Positions 1 through 6,217 of a stretch of DNA of 9,294 nt are shown here, in pieces. The notes beneath the pieces were generated by a model. The model ran no database searches, had not been told where the DNA came from, and saw only the letters and a program-made list of their open reading frames with translations. Location: the NCBI GenBank assembly GCA_947176565.1, contig CAMWRC010000033.1, forward strand, positions 1 to 9,294. The letters run 5' to 3'. Position numbers and translations under genes: made by a program. Numbering within the stretch: position 1 is the first letter of the stretch; the number at the start of each line of letters is the position of its first letter. Source of the stretch: an uncultured Ruminococcus sp. (GTDB taxonomy: Bacteria > Bacillota > Clostridia > Oscillospirales > Ruminococcaceae).

Positions 1-203
1 GTTACAACAGCCATATATTCAGCCGGTACACTGTCAATTGTGCCGTTGCAGATTGTAATTCCCGTGACACCTGCGATAATGTCATGGGAGCTTGTAAGAA
101 TTGCTGAAAGTTCAGCGTCGGGGGAATATACACCGTTTACGCCTGAATTAAGAAGTTTTTCAGCATATTCTTTCACCATGCTGTAAAAAATATTTATACC
201 CAT
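1..203 (-). CDS. N-terminal part of an unrecognised protein, last visible gene of the kinase/phosphatase operon (cut by window edge)
   Basis: Only the first 67 codons are inside the window; the frame is open to the left edge. The ATG lies four bases after the PP2C stop codon (stop TGA, then TAAT, then ATG), so the gene is almost certainly co-transcribed and translationally coupled with the phosphatase. A weak purine-rich stretch (GGACGG) precedes it. No signal peptide or membrane segment is visible, so it is probably cytoplasmic. Residues 1-20 look helical, followed by SPDAELSAIL (27-36), IIAGVTGITI (42-51) and VPAEYMAVV (59-67). That pattern loosely recalls the cytidine-deaminase fold (strand, GVN-like turn, then a CAE/HAE zinc motif), but with Pro where the zinc-binding Cys or His would be. 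The resemblance is weak and the product is best called hypothetical. Confidence 0.7.
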   Translation of the reverse strand, partial: MGINIFYSMVKEYAEKLLNSGVNGVYSPDAELSAILTSSHDIIAGVTGITICNGTIDSVPAEYMAVV

Positions 204-207
204 ATTA

Positions 208-1116
208 TCACCGTCCATTTTTATCTGTCGAGTTACGGATTGCCGACATCTGCCGTTTTCTGTATTCCTCAACGATTTTCTTTACAGAATCCGGTCTTGA
301 TTTTATCAGTTCGGCATTGTACACGCACGAAAGTGAAATATCGTCCTGTGTGCCGTAATTCGAACGTTTTTTCAGATTCCGTACAACAACTGCGTCAAAA
401 TTTCCGGATTCTGAAATCTGACTTGTAATGATTGCATGATAATCAAGAAAATCCGAATCACTGCCGAAAGATGTGTAAAGTCCGTCTGTCGATACAAACA
501 GAGCAAGAGGCCGTTTTTTTTCTGTATAGAAATCCGAAAACATTGTCAGGGCATTTGAATTACATATAGATGATGTGATATTTGCCGGATTTGACTCATC
601 ATATTCAATAAGCAGTGAAGTTTCGCCGTCCTCAAAAACGCCCACGAGACTGCCGTCGCCAATCTGAAATCCGAATGCGAAGTTTTTTCCTGCTACTGCC
701 GTCACGAGGGTTGTTCCGTAGTATGAAACAACGGGAATACTTTCAAATTCAGCCTTATCAAAATTCTGTTTTTCCTGCATTGTAACGGGATTATTATGAT
801 AATGCTCAGCAATTCTCGTATTCCATTCTGCAATTATCTGTTTTTCGATATTGCGCAGCACCATTTTGTGATTATCCGGAAAATATCTATTAAATTCCGC
901 AGGGTCGCTATAGAATCGTGCAATAACTTTAATGGTACTTTCCACAGCGATTTTCGAGCCTATATCGCTGCGGAAGTGTTTTTTGCTTCCGTGACCGTCC
1001 GCAACTACGGCGACGGCATATTCATCATTTATAGAATATGCCGAACAGTCCTGACATATCAGATTCCGTGCGATATGGCTTGCTCCTGTAACGGAACTGC
1101 TGAAACCACTGTACAT
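208..1116 (-). CDS. PP2C-family Ser/Thr protein phosphatase (intact copy)
   Basis: A 302-residue cytoplasmic PP2C-type metal-dependent phosphatase, predicted to remove phosphate from Ser/Thr residues and to oppose the kinase encoded two genes upstream. All family motifs are visible: acidic residue D23 (CQD), metal-binding DGHG at 40-43, GTT at 134-136, GDG at 153-155, STDG at 209-212 and the C-terminal metal ligand in QDD at 257-259. The length is normal for a single-domain bacterial PP2C with a short basic C-terminal tail. I chose the ATG at 1116 because AAGGAG stands nine bases before it. An in-frame ATG at 1140 (eight residues longer) and an open frame up to 1191 also exist, but the latter arises from the duplication junction. 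The first 100 codons and the ribosome binding site lie inside the left copy of the 358-bp duplication. With the VWA and kinase genes this is the third member of a TerY-P-type triad. Confidence 0.93.
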   Translation of the reverse strand: MYSGFSSSVTGASHIARNLICQDCSAYSINDEYAVAVVADGHGSKKHFRSDIGSKIAVESTIKVIARFYSDPAEFNRYFPDNHKMVLRNIEKQIIAEWNTRIAEHYHNNPVTMQEKQNFDKAEFESIPVVSYYGTTLVTAVAGKNFAFGFQIGDGSLVGVFEDGETSLLIEYDESNPANITSSICNSNALTMFSDFYTEKKRPLALFVSTDGLYTSFGSDSDFLDYHAIITSQISESGNFDAVVVRNLKKRSNYGTQDDISLSCVYNAELIKSRPDSVKKIVEEYRKRQMSAIRNSTDKNGR

Positions 1117-1175
1117 ATCTTGAATCTCCTTCTGATACATTGAATTACCATCCGGTATCGAAAGAAATATCGCCT
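818..1175. repeat. 358-bp perfect direct repeat, left copy
   Basis: Bases 818-1175 are identical to 1176-1533 in a base-by-base reading; the copies abut with no spacer, and the match extends one more base (G at 1176 and 1534). In gene terms (minus strand) the unit holds the last ten sense codons of the VWA gene (GDISFDTGW plus a split codon), its stop codon, the PP2C ribosome binding site and PP2C codons 1-100. This copy supplies the N-terminus of the intact phosphatase. As 358 is not a multiple of three, the duplication shifts frame, which is why the upstream phosphatase copy ends in VWA-derived residues. Confidence 0.97.
1126..1131 (-). promoter_or_regulatory. Ribosome binding site of intact PP2C gene
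   Basis: AAGGAG on the minus strand, nine bases before the ATG at 1116. It decides the phosphatase start in favour of that ATG over the upstream in-frame ATG at 1140. An identical site at 1484-1489 serves the truncated copy, because the site is inside the duplicated unit. Confidence 0.75.
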
Positions 1176-1474
1176 GTATTCCATTCTGCAATTATCTGTT
1201 TTTCGATATTGCGCAGCACCATTTTGTGATTATCCGGAAAATATCTATTAAATTCCGCAGGGTCGCTATAGAATCGTGCAATAACTTTAATGGTACTTTC
1301 CACAGCGATTTTCGAGCCTATATCGCTGCGGAAGTGTTTTTTGCTTCCGTGACCGTCCGCAACTACGGCGACGGCATATTCATCATTTATAGAATATGCC
1401 GAACAGTCCTGACATATCAGATTCCGTGCGATATGGCTTGCTCCTGTAACGGAACTGCTGAAACCACTGTACAT
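1145..1474 (-). pseudogene. Truncated PP2C phosphatase fragment fused to a VWA C-terminal tail
   Basis: This is the phosphatase copy next to the VWA gene. From the ATG at 1474 (AAGGAG nine bases upstream) it encodes the first 100 residues of the PP2C protein, identical to the intact gene, then crosses the duplication junction and ends with GDISFDTGW, the last nine residues of the VWA protein, for 109 residues in all. It keeps the acidic D23 and the DGHG metal motif but lacks GTT, GDG, STDG and QDD, so it cannot build a complete active site and is very probably inactive. The region is still likely transcribed, and translation of the stub would end just upstream of the intact phosphatase start, as the VWA gene originally did. 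A dominant or regulatory role for the stub is conceivable but unsupported; an assembly artefact is the main alternative. Confidence 0.85.
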
Positions 1475-1533
1475 ATCTTGAATCTCCTTCTGATACATTG
1501 AATTACCATCCGGTATCGAAAGAAATATCGCCT
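1176..1533. repeat. 358-bp perfect direct repeat, right copy
   Basis: Second unit of the tandem duplication, identical to 818-1175. It contains the real C-terminal end of the VWA gene and the truncated phosphatase. The outer boundaries are abrupt: the base before 818 (C) differs from that at 1175 (T), and the base after 1534 (A) differs from that at 1177 (T). Only one base of homology is seen at the junction. Perfect identity means either a very recent event or an assembly error. Confidence 0.97.
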
Positions 1534-2306
1534 GATTCGTCCTGTGAGACAAGCTCCTGAATCTGCTGACCGAGCATCTTCTGTTTTGAGGCGAAAACGT
1601 CATTGTCGTTCAGTTCTCCGCTGGATTCATCTGAAAGCGTCATACTCTTGCTTCCTATCTGTGAAGCTGTAACGGCGACTATTTTAATCATCTGTGCGAG
1701 CTGACCGCCTGTATATGCGTGTACAACTGTATCATGAGAGCCGGTAAATTCAGCAAGCATATCGTCGTTGGCTTCGTCGCCGATTCCGAGAGCCGCTTTA
1801 AGTCCGAATTTATACCAGCTGTTGGATTTGAGTTCTTTGAGACCTTTTTTGTAATCGTCCGAGGGATAGCCGTCAGTCATAAGGAATATTACCGGAGCAA
1901 ATGAAAGAGACGGCGAATTGAGAAAGCTGTTTCTTGACATACGCGCGGAAAGTTCCTCAAAAGCAGCTCCCATGCTGGTAACGCCGGAAGCTTCGAGTCT
2001 GCTCCATTCAAATTCCTCAATGGAAACCGGCTGTGAATACATCCACTTTACATTTGTTGAAAATGTAAGTACTGCAACTTTTACATCTGTATCAGCTTCA
2101 CCGACTTTGCGGATTTCAGGGATAAGCTCCTCCATAACGGTATTAAGCTGACCCATTTTTGTACCTCTCATACTTGCCGAGGTATCAATAACGAAAAATA
2201 TAACGAGGCTTTTTCTGGAAACTCCGGTAGCGCTGAGCGGGTCGTCATCATCAAAATCATGGAGACTGCCGGTTGTATTTACTTTTGCGTTGAATTTATC
2301 GTTCAT
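1503..2306 (-). CDS. TerY-like von Willebrand factor A (VWA) domain protein
   Basis: A 267-residue cytoplasmic VWA protein with a complete metal-ion-dependent adhesion site (MIDAS): DTSAS at 41-45 after the hydrophobic strand LVIFFVI, the conserved Thr in SGVTSMG (T110), and the Asp of MTDG (D145). VWA domains of this type (TerY family) bind a divalent metal and act as interaction platforms. Together with a PP2C and a zinc-ribbon kinase they form the TerY-P triad. The N-terminus is acidic (DFDDDD, 17-22). The C-terminal ~45 residues are Ser/Asp/Glu-rich and probably flexible. The start is the ATG at 2306, with GGAAG nine bases upstream; a TTG three codons earlier sits directly against that site and is rejected. 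The gene begins 21 bases after the kinase stop. Its last codons are repeated by the 358-bp duplication without damage to the gene. Exact role in the cell is unknown. Confidence 0.9.
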   Translation of the reverse strand: MNDKFNAKVNTTGSLHDFDDDDPLSATGVSRKSLVIFFVIDTSASMRGTKMGQLNTVMEELIPEIRKVGEADTDVKVAVLTFSTNVKWMYSQPVSIEEFEWSRLEASGVTSMGAAFEELSARMSRNSFLNSPSLSFAPVIFLMTDGYPSDDYKKGLKELKSNSWYKFGLKAALGIGDEANDDMLAEFTGSHDTVVHAYTGGQLAQMIKIVAVTASQIGSKSMTLSDESSGELNDNDVFASKQKMLGQQIQELVSQDESGDISFDTGW

Positions 2307-2327
2307 AGAAAACAACTTCCTTTCAAA

Positions 2328-3671
2328 CTAAAATTTTGCCTGTACTTCGCCGAAATTTATTTCAAGACCTTTCCATATCGGAAAGCCCTTTCCAGGAGCT
2401 ATGTCGTAGAATATTCCGTCCGGCATTTTGACTTTCCAACGTTTCTGTGAGCAGTTTTTGATTCCGAGTATGCCGGGTCTGAGTTTATTTTCAACCAGTT
2501 CTCCTGCAATGCTGCGGAAATCTTCGCAGTCGGAATAAATATCGCACTCAAAGAATTTCCTGCCAAGATACAGCGGAACGCGGAAATCACTGTTTGAGAA
2601 TGCAAGGGTAGCGAAAGTCATTCCGCATTTCGGACACTGATAAGTAACATTGTTAGGTTTGCTGAACGTAGAGGTAAAGTTGGTGCGCCCACAGCCGCAT
2701 TTTATTATTTCAGAACGCAGCCGGAGAAAGAGTTTCTGCCATTCATTCTCAATAATACGTCTGTTCGGGTCTTGGAGACCAACTGTAAAAGAATGTATAA
2801 AAGCATTTTTTATATAATCCGGATAGACTTTCCAGAACTTTATTACATTATCGTGGATTCCGCGGACGGGACGGTTTGAAGCATCGTAAGGGTCATAGAC
2901 AAAAAGCGCGTTCTGACCGTAATGTTTCAGTTCGGAAGCTTCGGTCAGACATATATCCCTGACAACCTTTTCACCCTCCATCGGGTCGCCGCGGAAAAGC
3001 AGTTTGAACAGGACGACAGCAAGTGAATATTTATCGGTCTGGACATCAGGCTTAGAGATTCCGCGTACAATTTCCGGAGCCATATATCCGGGTTTTCCGC
3101 CGATTCCGAAGTTGCTGCCCTCCGGAGCGATATTATCGCAGTCGCAGACGAGGACATCGCCTGTTTCAACGTTTATAAAGAAACCTCCGTCATTCAAATC
3201 CTGATAGCTTTTTCCTGCTCTGTGAAGCTGACGGAAAGCATTGACAATATTTATAACTGCCGTAATCATGGCGTACAGATTGGTAAACCGGACAGTTTCC
3301 TTGACTGCTCTGCCGGTAAGAGGGTCAATAATCAGCTTGTATGTATTGAGAATATCCACAAAGGAGTCAAAGTCTGACGGTTTGAGGTTCATAAGATAGC
3401 CAAATCCGCCGTCTGGAGCTTCTTTTGTCAGATATTTAGGCCACAGAAAACTGTCGTCCGGCGCGCCGTCGGCGATATTCCGCCGGAGATTTTCGCGAAA
3501 TTCCTTTGGACGCTTGATTTTATCGACATCATACCATTTCAGTGCCCATTCAGTACCGTTAAATTCAACGAGATAAACAATACCCTGACCGCCGCTGCCG
3601 ATAGCTGACTTTACAACAGCCTTGCCGCCAAATTCCATATCTACTGTCTGACCTATTTTAAGTTCTATCAT
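2328..3671 (-). CDS. Serine/threonine-kinase-like protein with C-terminal zinc ribbon (TerY-P triad kinase)
   Basis: 447 residues, cytoplasmic. The N-terminal protein-kinase fold shows the glycine loop GSGGQGIV (25-32), the ATP-anchoring Lys in ALKWY (K45), an HRD-equivalent YQDLND (catalytic Asp D158), a DFG-equivalent DCDN (177-180), GYMAPE (195-200) and TDKYSLA (212-218). A Cys4 zinc ribbon follows (C325, C327, C346, C349), then about 90 residues of beta-rich sequence containing GILGIKNCS and PGKGFPIWKG. The Asn normally found five residues after the catalytic Asp is Gly163, and DFG is DCD; the DLNDGGFF / CDCDN pattern seems, from memory, to be a feature of this kinase subfamily and not decay. 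The start is supported by GGAAAGG nine bases before the ATG. It lies 53 bases after the leucine-rich-repeat gene and 21 before the VWA gene. The predicted role is to phosphorylate partners that the PP2C dephosphorylates; targets are unknown. Confidence 0.9.
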   Translation of the reverse strand: MIELKIGQTVDMEFGGKAVVKSAIGSGGQGIVYLVEFNGTEWALKWYDVDKIKRPKEFRENLRRNIADGAPDDSFLWPKYLTKEAPDGGFGYLMNLKPSDFDSFVDILNTYKLIIDPLTGRAVKETVRFTNLYAMITAVINIVNAFRQLHRAGKSYQDLNDGGFFINVETGDVLVCDCDNIAPEGSNFGIGGKPGYMAPEIVRGISKPDVQTDKYSLAVVLFKLLFRGDPMEGEKVVRDICLTEASELKHYGQNALFVYDPYDASNRPVRGIHDNVIKFWKVYPDYIKNAFIHSFTVGLQDPNRRIIENEWQKLFLRLRSEIIKCGCGRTNFTSTFSKPNNVTYQCPKCGMTFATLAFSNSDFRVPLYLGRKFFECDIYSDCEDFRSIAGELVENKLRPGILGIKNCSQKRWKVKMPDGIFYDIAPGKGFPIWKGLEINFGEVQAKF

Positions 3672-3724
3672 TGCAAAAAACCTTTCCTGATATTTTACTG
3701 TTATACTTCTATTGTATATTTATT

Positions 3725-4777
3725 TTATATTTCCATGCCTGCCGTAACGGTTTCCGTTTTTATTCCATGACTGAGGCAGAATTTATGAGCGTATGAATTT
3801 TCATAGCATTTGACGGTAAGCTCCGGACAGAACAGGAAAGCAGAATCGTCAATATATTTCACGCTGTCCGGAAGTGTGATTACTTTAAGATTTTCGCAGC
3901 CTGAAAATGCTTGCAGCCCGATACTGCTGACAGTTGACGGAATAACCACAGAGGCAAGAGCCTCACAGCACATGAAAGTATTATCTTCAATTGCAAGAAC
4001 TCCATGAGGTATGGCAATGCTTACGAGTTCAGAGCATTGACTGAACGCGCCGGCACGGATTATCCTTACGGAATCCGGAAGTTCAATAGTCTGGAGCTTC
4101 TTACAGCTTGAAAAGGCATATTCTCCGAGAGCAATCATAGTTGAAGGGAGTTTTATGCTGCGCATAATAGAATATTTATCGAAACAGAATCCCTCTATCT
4201 GAGTATATCCCTCTTTGATGACAATATGTTTTGTAAGACGGTATTTTACAGCGTCAAGTGGTTTGAATATCTTTGCATTGATGTCGGGGGCAGATGATGA
4301 TTTATTTTTGCTGGCGACAGCGGCAGGAGCAGATTCCGGAACAGTTCGTACGGTTTCAGCTGCCGGAGTGAGACGTATTTCAAATTCCCATTTAAGCATA
4401 TATGTCAGACAGGCAAGAACAAATTCAGCCGCCGCTGCCGAGACGAAACATTCGCTGATAAGGCGGGTTCTTGCGCGCATAATTGCGATTGTACGGTTTC
4501 CTTCGCTGAGCATACTGCGGAGGATTCCTGAATTTATTGCATATATAAGCAGACGCTGTTCGGGTTTATAGTCAGCGAGATAGTCTCTGAGCAGAGCGGT
4601 GAGACTGCGGACGTTTACCTGTTTGTCGCTGAAATTTTCAACAATGAGCGTATGAAGTATACGCTGTATTTTCACTGTATTTTCAAATCCCTCCACATTC
4701 TGAAGTACAGGCGCACCGCATTGACTGCATGAAAGCGCACCGGATTCAATTTCTGCATTACAGATTTCACACTGCAT
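3725..4777 (-). CDS. Zinc-ribbon and BspA-type leucine-rich-repeat protein, first gene of the operon
   Basis: 350 residues with three parts. Residues 1-22 are a small zinc ribbon (CxxC at 3-6 and 17-20). Residues 31-135 are a helical region I do not recognise, with a conserved-looking GNRTIAIMRARTRL (93-106). After an Ala/Pro/Ser linker (about 138-165) come roughly five BspA-type (LRR_5) repeats of 23 residues (about 187-325), each of the form LP..V..I...AF..C..L..I, capped by ENSYAHKFCLSHGI. There is no signal peptide, sorting signal or clear membrane helix, so this is probably an intracellular LRR protein, whereas most BspA-like proteins are surface-exposed. GGAGG stands nine bases before the ATG. 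Leading a kinase/VWA/phosphatase operon, it may be a scaffold, sensor or substrate; that is inference. Translation stops 53 bases before the kinase start, with no terminator in the gap. Confidence 0.85.
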   Translation of the reverse strand: MQCEICNAEIESGALSCSQCGAPVLQNVEGFENTVKIQRILHTLIVENFSDKQVNVRSLTALLRDYLADYKPEQRLLIYAINSGILRSMLSEGNRTIAIMRARTRLISECFVSAAAAEFVLACLTYMLKWEFEIRLTPAAETVRTVPESAPAAVASKNKSSSAPDINAKIFKPLDAVKYRLTKHIVIKEGYTQIEGFCFDKYSIMRSIKLPSTMIALGEYAFSSCKKLQTIELPDSVRIIRAGAFSQCSELVSIAIPHGVLAIEDNTFMCCEALASVVIPSTVSSIGLQAFSGCENLKVITLPDSVKYIDDSAFLFCPELTVKCYENSYAHKFCLSHGIKTETVTAGMEI

Positions 4778-4849
4778 AGCGTATACCCTCCTGATTTATT
4801 ATGATTTAAGTTCCATATAACATTCTGTTTTACGGACAGTCCTATAAAT

Positions 4850-4878
4850 ATTGTAACATATTTTGTGTAAAATTACAA
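4850..4878 (-). promoter_or_regulatory. Predicted sigma-A promoter of the LRR-kinase-VWA-PP2C operon
   Basis: On the minus strand TTGTAA (-35, 4878-4873) is followed after 17 bases by TACAAT (-10, 4855-4850); these match the consensus at 4/6 and 5/6 positions. Transcription would start near 4843, giving a leader of about 65 bases before the ATG at 4777. The rest of the 216-base gap (4778-4993) is AT-rich and holds no gene. A second TATAAT on the same strand (4902-4897) lacks a good -35 element. I see no canonical terminator for the upstream C39 lipoprotein gene here, so read-through into the operon is possible. Confidence 0.55.
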
Positions 4879-4993
4879 TGTAGAATTTTTATGAAAATTA
4901 TACAGATTTTGTGTAGATAATATACAAAGTCATATCTGATATAATCATGAAGGGTATCAGGATAATCATTCACCAGCTGCGGATTATTTTTTG

Positions 4994-5989
4994 TTACCAT
5001 GGTATTATTGTAACTGCCTGACAGCCCATTTCAGAATAACGCATATCCACAAGTTCACGCTGGTAAGCAGTATAAGCACCGCGGAGTGGGTCATGTATGT
5101 AATAATAGTATTCGTCATATCCTACAAGCACAAGACAATGTTCGTTTGCAAGCCATGTGAATTTTTCGCTGCTTCCGTCTATGAGCCAGCTTGAACTTTC
5201 CGCAAAATACAGCGGCTGCATTGATATGCTTGCCCAAATCATGACAGGCTGACCGAAATCAATATAGAGCGAACATAATTCATTGAGTGAAGTACCAGTC
5301 AGATAATATGTATCAAAATATTCATCTTCGAGATATTTTTCAAACATATCGCGGATAGTATTGCTGTAGCAGCCATAACCGCTTGAAGTTCTTGGATTTC
5401 CTATATATGTGAAATTCGGGTCGCCGCCGTACAGTTTTTTATCTTTGGGGTCGTTTCTGAATTCAGCGGTTTTGACATATCCGCCGTCAATAAGTTCTCC
5501 GGCGTTTACTTTGAATCCGTAATATTCAAGAAGCATTGATGCGCTTACGAGTTCGCAGCCCGTAGGATAATCCGCCTGAGAAATATATGGAACATCTATA
5601 CAGCCGGCTTTTTTATAATCCGGAGCAGGCATTTCCTTTATTTCCAGAGTTTTTGATTTATCTGATTCCCTGAGTTCCGGAAGCTTGAACGTAATTTTTT
5701 CTTTTTCGGGTTTATTTTTTGCAATAACCGGAATAGCAGCAGTTTCATCAGTCTTTTTTTTCGTAAAAGTTAGAGCTTTCGTTGTATCTTGTGTTGTAGT
5801 TTTTGTTTCAGATTTTTTTGCAGCTTTTGCTGTAGTTGTTGTTTCGGATTTTTTTGCAGCTTTTGTTGAAGTTTTTGTGGCAACTTCTGCTGATGATTCT
5901 TCTGTGTGGGAAATCCCGGAATAATTTTCCTCTGTGCCGCATGAGCACAGCATCATTGCGGCAGCGAGTACGATAAGTAATTTTTTCAT
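4994..5989 (-). CDS. Lipoprotein with C39-like (Peptidase_C39_2) cysteine peptidase domain
   Basis: 331 residues. A lipoprotein signal peptide (MKKLLIVLAAAMMLCSC) ends in the lipobox LCSC, so C17 should be lipidated and the protein anchored on the outer face of the membrane. Residues 20-125 are a low-complexity Thr/Lys/Ser/Glu linker with two KAAKKSET repeats. The C-terminal domain (about 130-331) has the C39_2 pattern: VPYISQ, then YPTGCE with the likely nucleophile C145, NEHCLVLVGYD with H284, and HDP with D300. This family is papain-like; the substrate is unknown and a peptidase or transglutaminase-like role is possible. The ATG at 5989 was chosen because AAAGGA lies six bases upstream and the lipoprotein signal begins there; a 13-residue upstream extension is rejected. 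It is a single-gene unit with its own promoter, divergent from the esterase. Confidence 0.88.
   Translation of the reverse strand: MKKLLIVLAAAMMLCSCGTEENYSGISHTEESSAEVATKTSTKAAKKSETTTTAKAAKKSETKTTTQDTTKALTFTKKKTDETAAIPVIAKNKPEKEKITFKLPELRESDKSKTLEIKEMPAPDYKKAGCIDVPYISQADYPTGCELVSASMLLEYYGFKVNAGELIDGGYVKTAEFRNDPKDKKLYGGDPNFTYIGNPRTSSGYGCYSNTIRDMFEKYLEDEYFDTYYLTGTSLNELCSLYIDFGQPVMIWASISMQPLYFAESSSWLIDGSSEKFTWLANEHCLVLVGYDEYYYYIHDPLRGAYTAYQRELVDMRYSEMGCQAVTIIPW
5811..5882 (-). repeat. Imperfect 36-bp tandem repeat in the C39 lipoprotein linker
   Basis: Two 12-codon units starting at 5811 and 5847 (plus-strand coordinates) share an identical first 19 bases including a run of seven T's (seven A's in the coding strand). 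They encode KAAKKSETTTTA- and TKAAKKSE-like linker sequence. The in-frame unit allows linker length change without frameshift, while the two A7 runs are slippage-prone. Confidence 0.75.
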
Positions 5990-6033
5990 AAAATATCCTT
6001 TCGTGCAGAAAGATGTCATATCACACACTATAT

Positions 6034-6062
6034 ATTATTACTTATTTCCATCGGTTTGTCAA
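6034..6062 (-). promoter_or_regulatory. Predicted sigma-A promoter of the C39 lipoprotein gene
   Basis: On the minus strand a perfect TTGACA (-35, 6062-6057) is separated by 17 bases from AATAAT (-10, 6039-6034), 5/6 match. Transcription would begin near 6027, leaving a leader of about 38 bases before the ATG at 5989. This is the best promoter on the minus strand in the window. Confidence 0.7.
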
Positions 6063-6093
6063 GTGAAATTTCAGGGAATCGTGATGTGTACAC

Positions 6094-6119
6094 TATAATG
6101 TGCAGACAGGAGCATTATA
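6094..6119. repeat. Small inverted repeat in the divergent promoter region
   Basis: TATAATG (6094-6100) and CATTATA (6113-6119) form 7-base arms around a 12-base spacer, centred between the two divergent promoters. The palindrome GTGTACAC lies just to the left (6086-6093). The arrangement would suit a dimeric regulator, but no specific binding protein can be named and AT-rich DNA makes short inverted repeats common. Confidence 0.3.
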
Positions 6120-6188
6120 CTGCATATTATTTTTGTTCAGATAATACAAAATATCATAAATAAGGTTTAAAAGTGCACATTTTAAGTA

Positions 6189-6217
6189 TTGACTTTGTAA
6201 ATCAAATATGATATAAT
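6189..6217 (+). promoter_or_regulatory. Predicted sigma-A promoter of the cellulosomal esterase gene
   Basis: TTGACT (-35, 6189-6194; 5/6 match) and a perfect TATAAT (-10, 6212-6217) are 17 bases apart. Transcription would begin near 6224, giving an AT-rich leader of about 50 bases. AGGAG at 6262-6266 lies eight bases before the ATG at 6275. This looks like a strong constitutive-type core promoter; any sugar-dependent control would have to act through sites upstream. Confidence 0.8.

Noticed and set aside
796..1143. Plus-strand open frame of 115 codons (and its duplicate at 1226-1501)
   Set aside because: Antisense to the phosphatase genes, whose minus-strand frames carry full PP2C motifs; no ribosome binding site or recognisable product. 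It appears twice only because of the duplication.
1117..1191. N-terminal extension of the intact phosphatase up to 1191
   Set aside because: The extra 25 codons come from the duplicated VWA tail read in another frame; AAGGAG nine bases before the ATG at 1116 supports the shorter start.
3672..3724. Internal promoter or terminator between the LRR and kinase genes
   Set aside because: The 53-base gap is AT-rich with a TACAAT-like hexamer but no -35 element at proper spacing, and no stem-loop followed by T's.
4215..4571. Plus-strand open frame of 118 codons
   Set aside because: Antisense to the helical and linker region of the LRR protein; no family resemblance or ribosome binding site.
4936..4960. 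CTGATA / TATCAG inverted repeat upstream of the operon promoter
   Set aside because: Six-base arms with a 13-base spacer in AT-rich DNA are expected by chance, and it lies well upstream of the -35 element.
4962..4992. Possible plus-strand terminator: ATAATC / GATTAT arms followed by six T's
   Set aside because: The stem is only six mostly A/T pairs with a 14-base loop, and no plus-strand gene precedes it; in the minus direction there is no T run.
5990..6028. 13-residue N-terminal extension of the C39 lipoprotein
   Set aside because: It would bury the lipoprotein signal peptide and overlaps the predicted transcription start; the ATG at 5989 has its own well-spaced AAAGGA.
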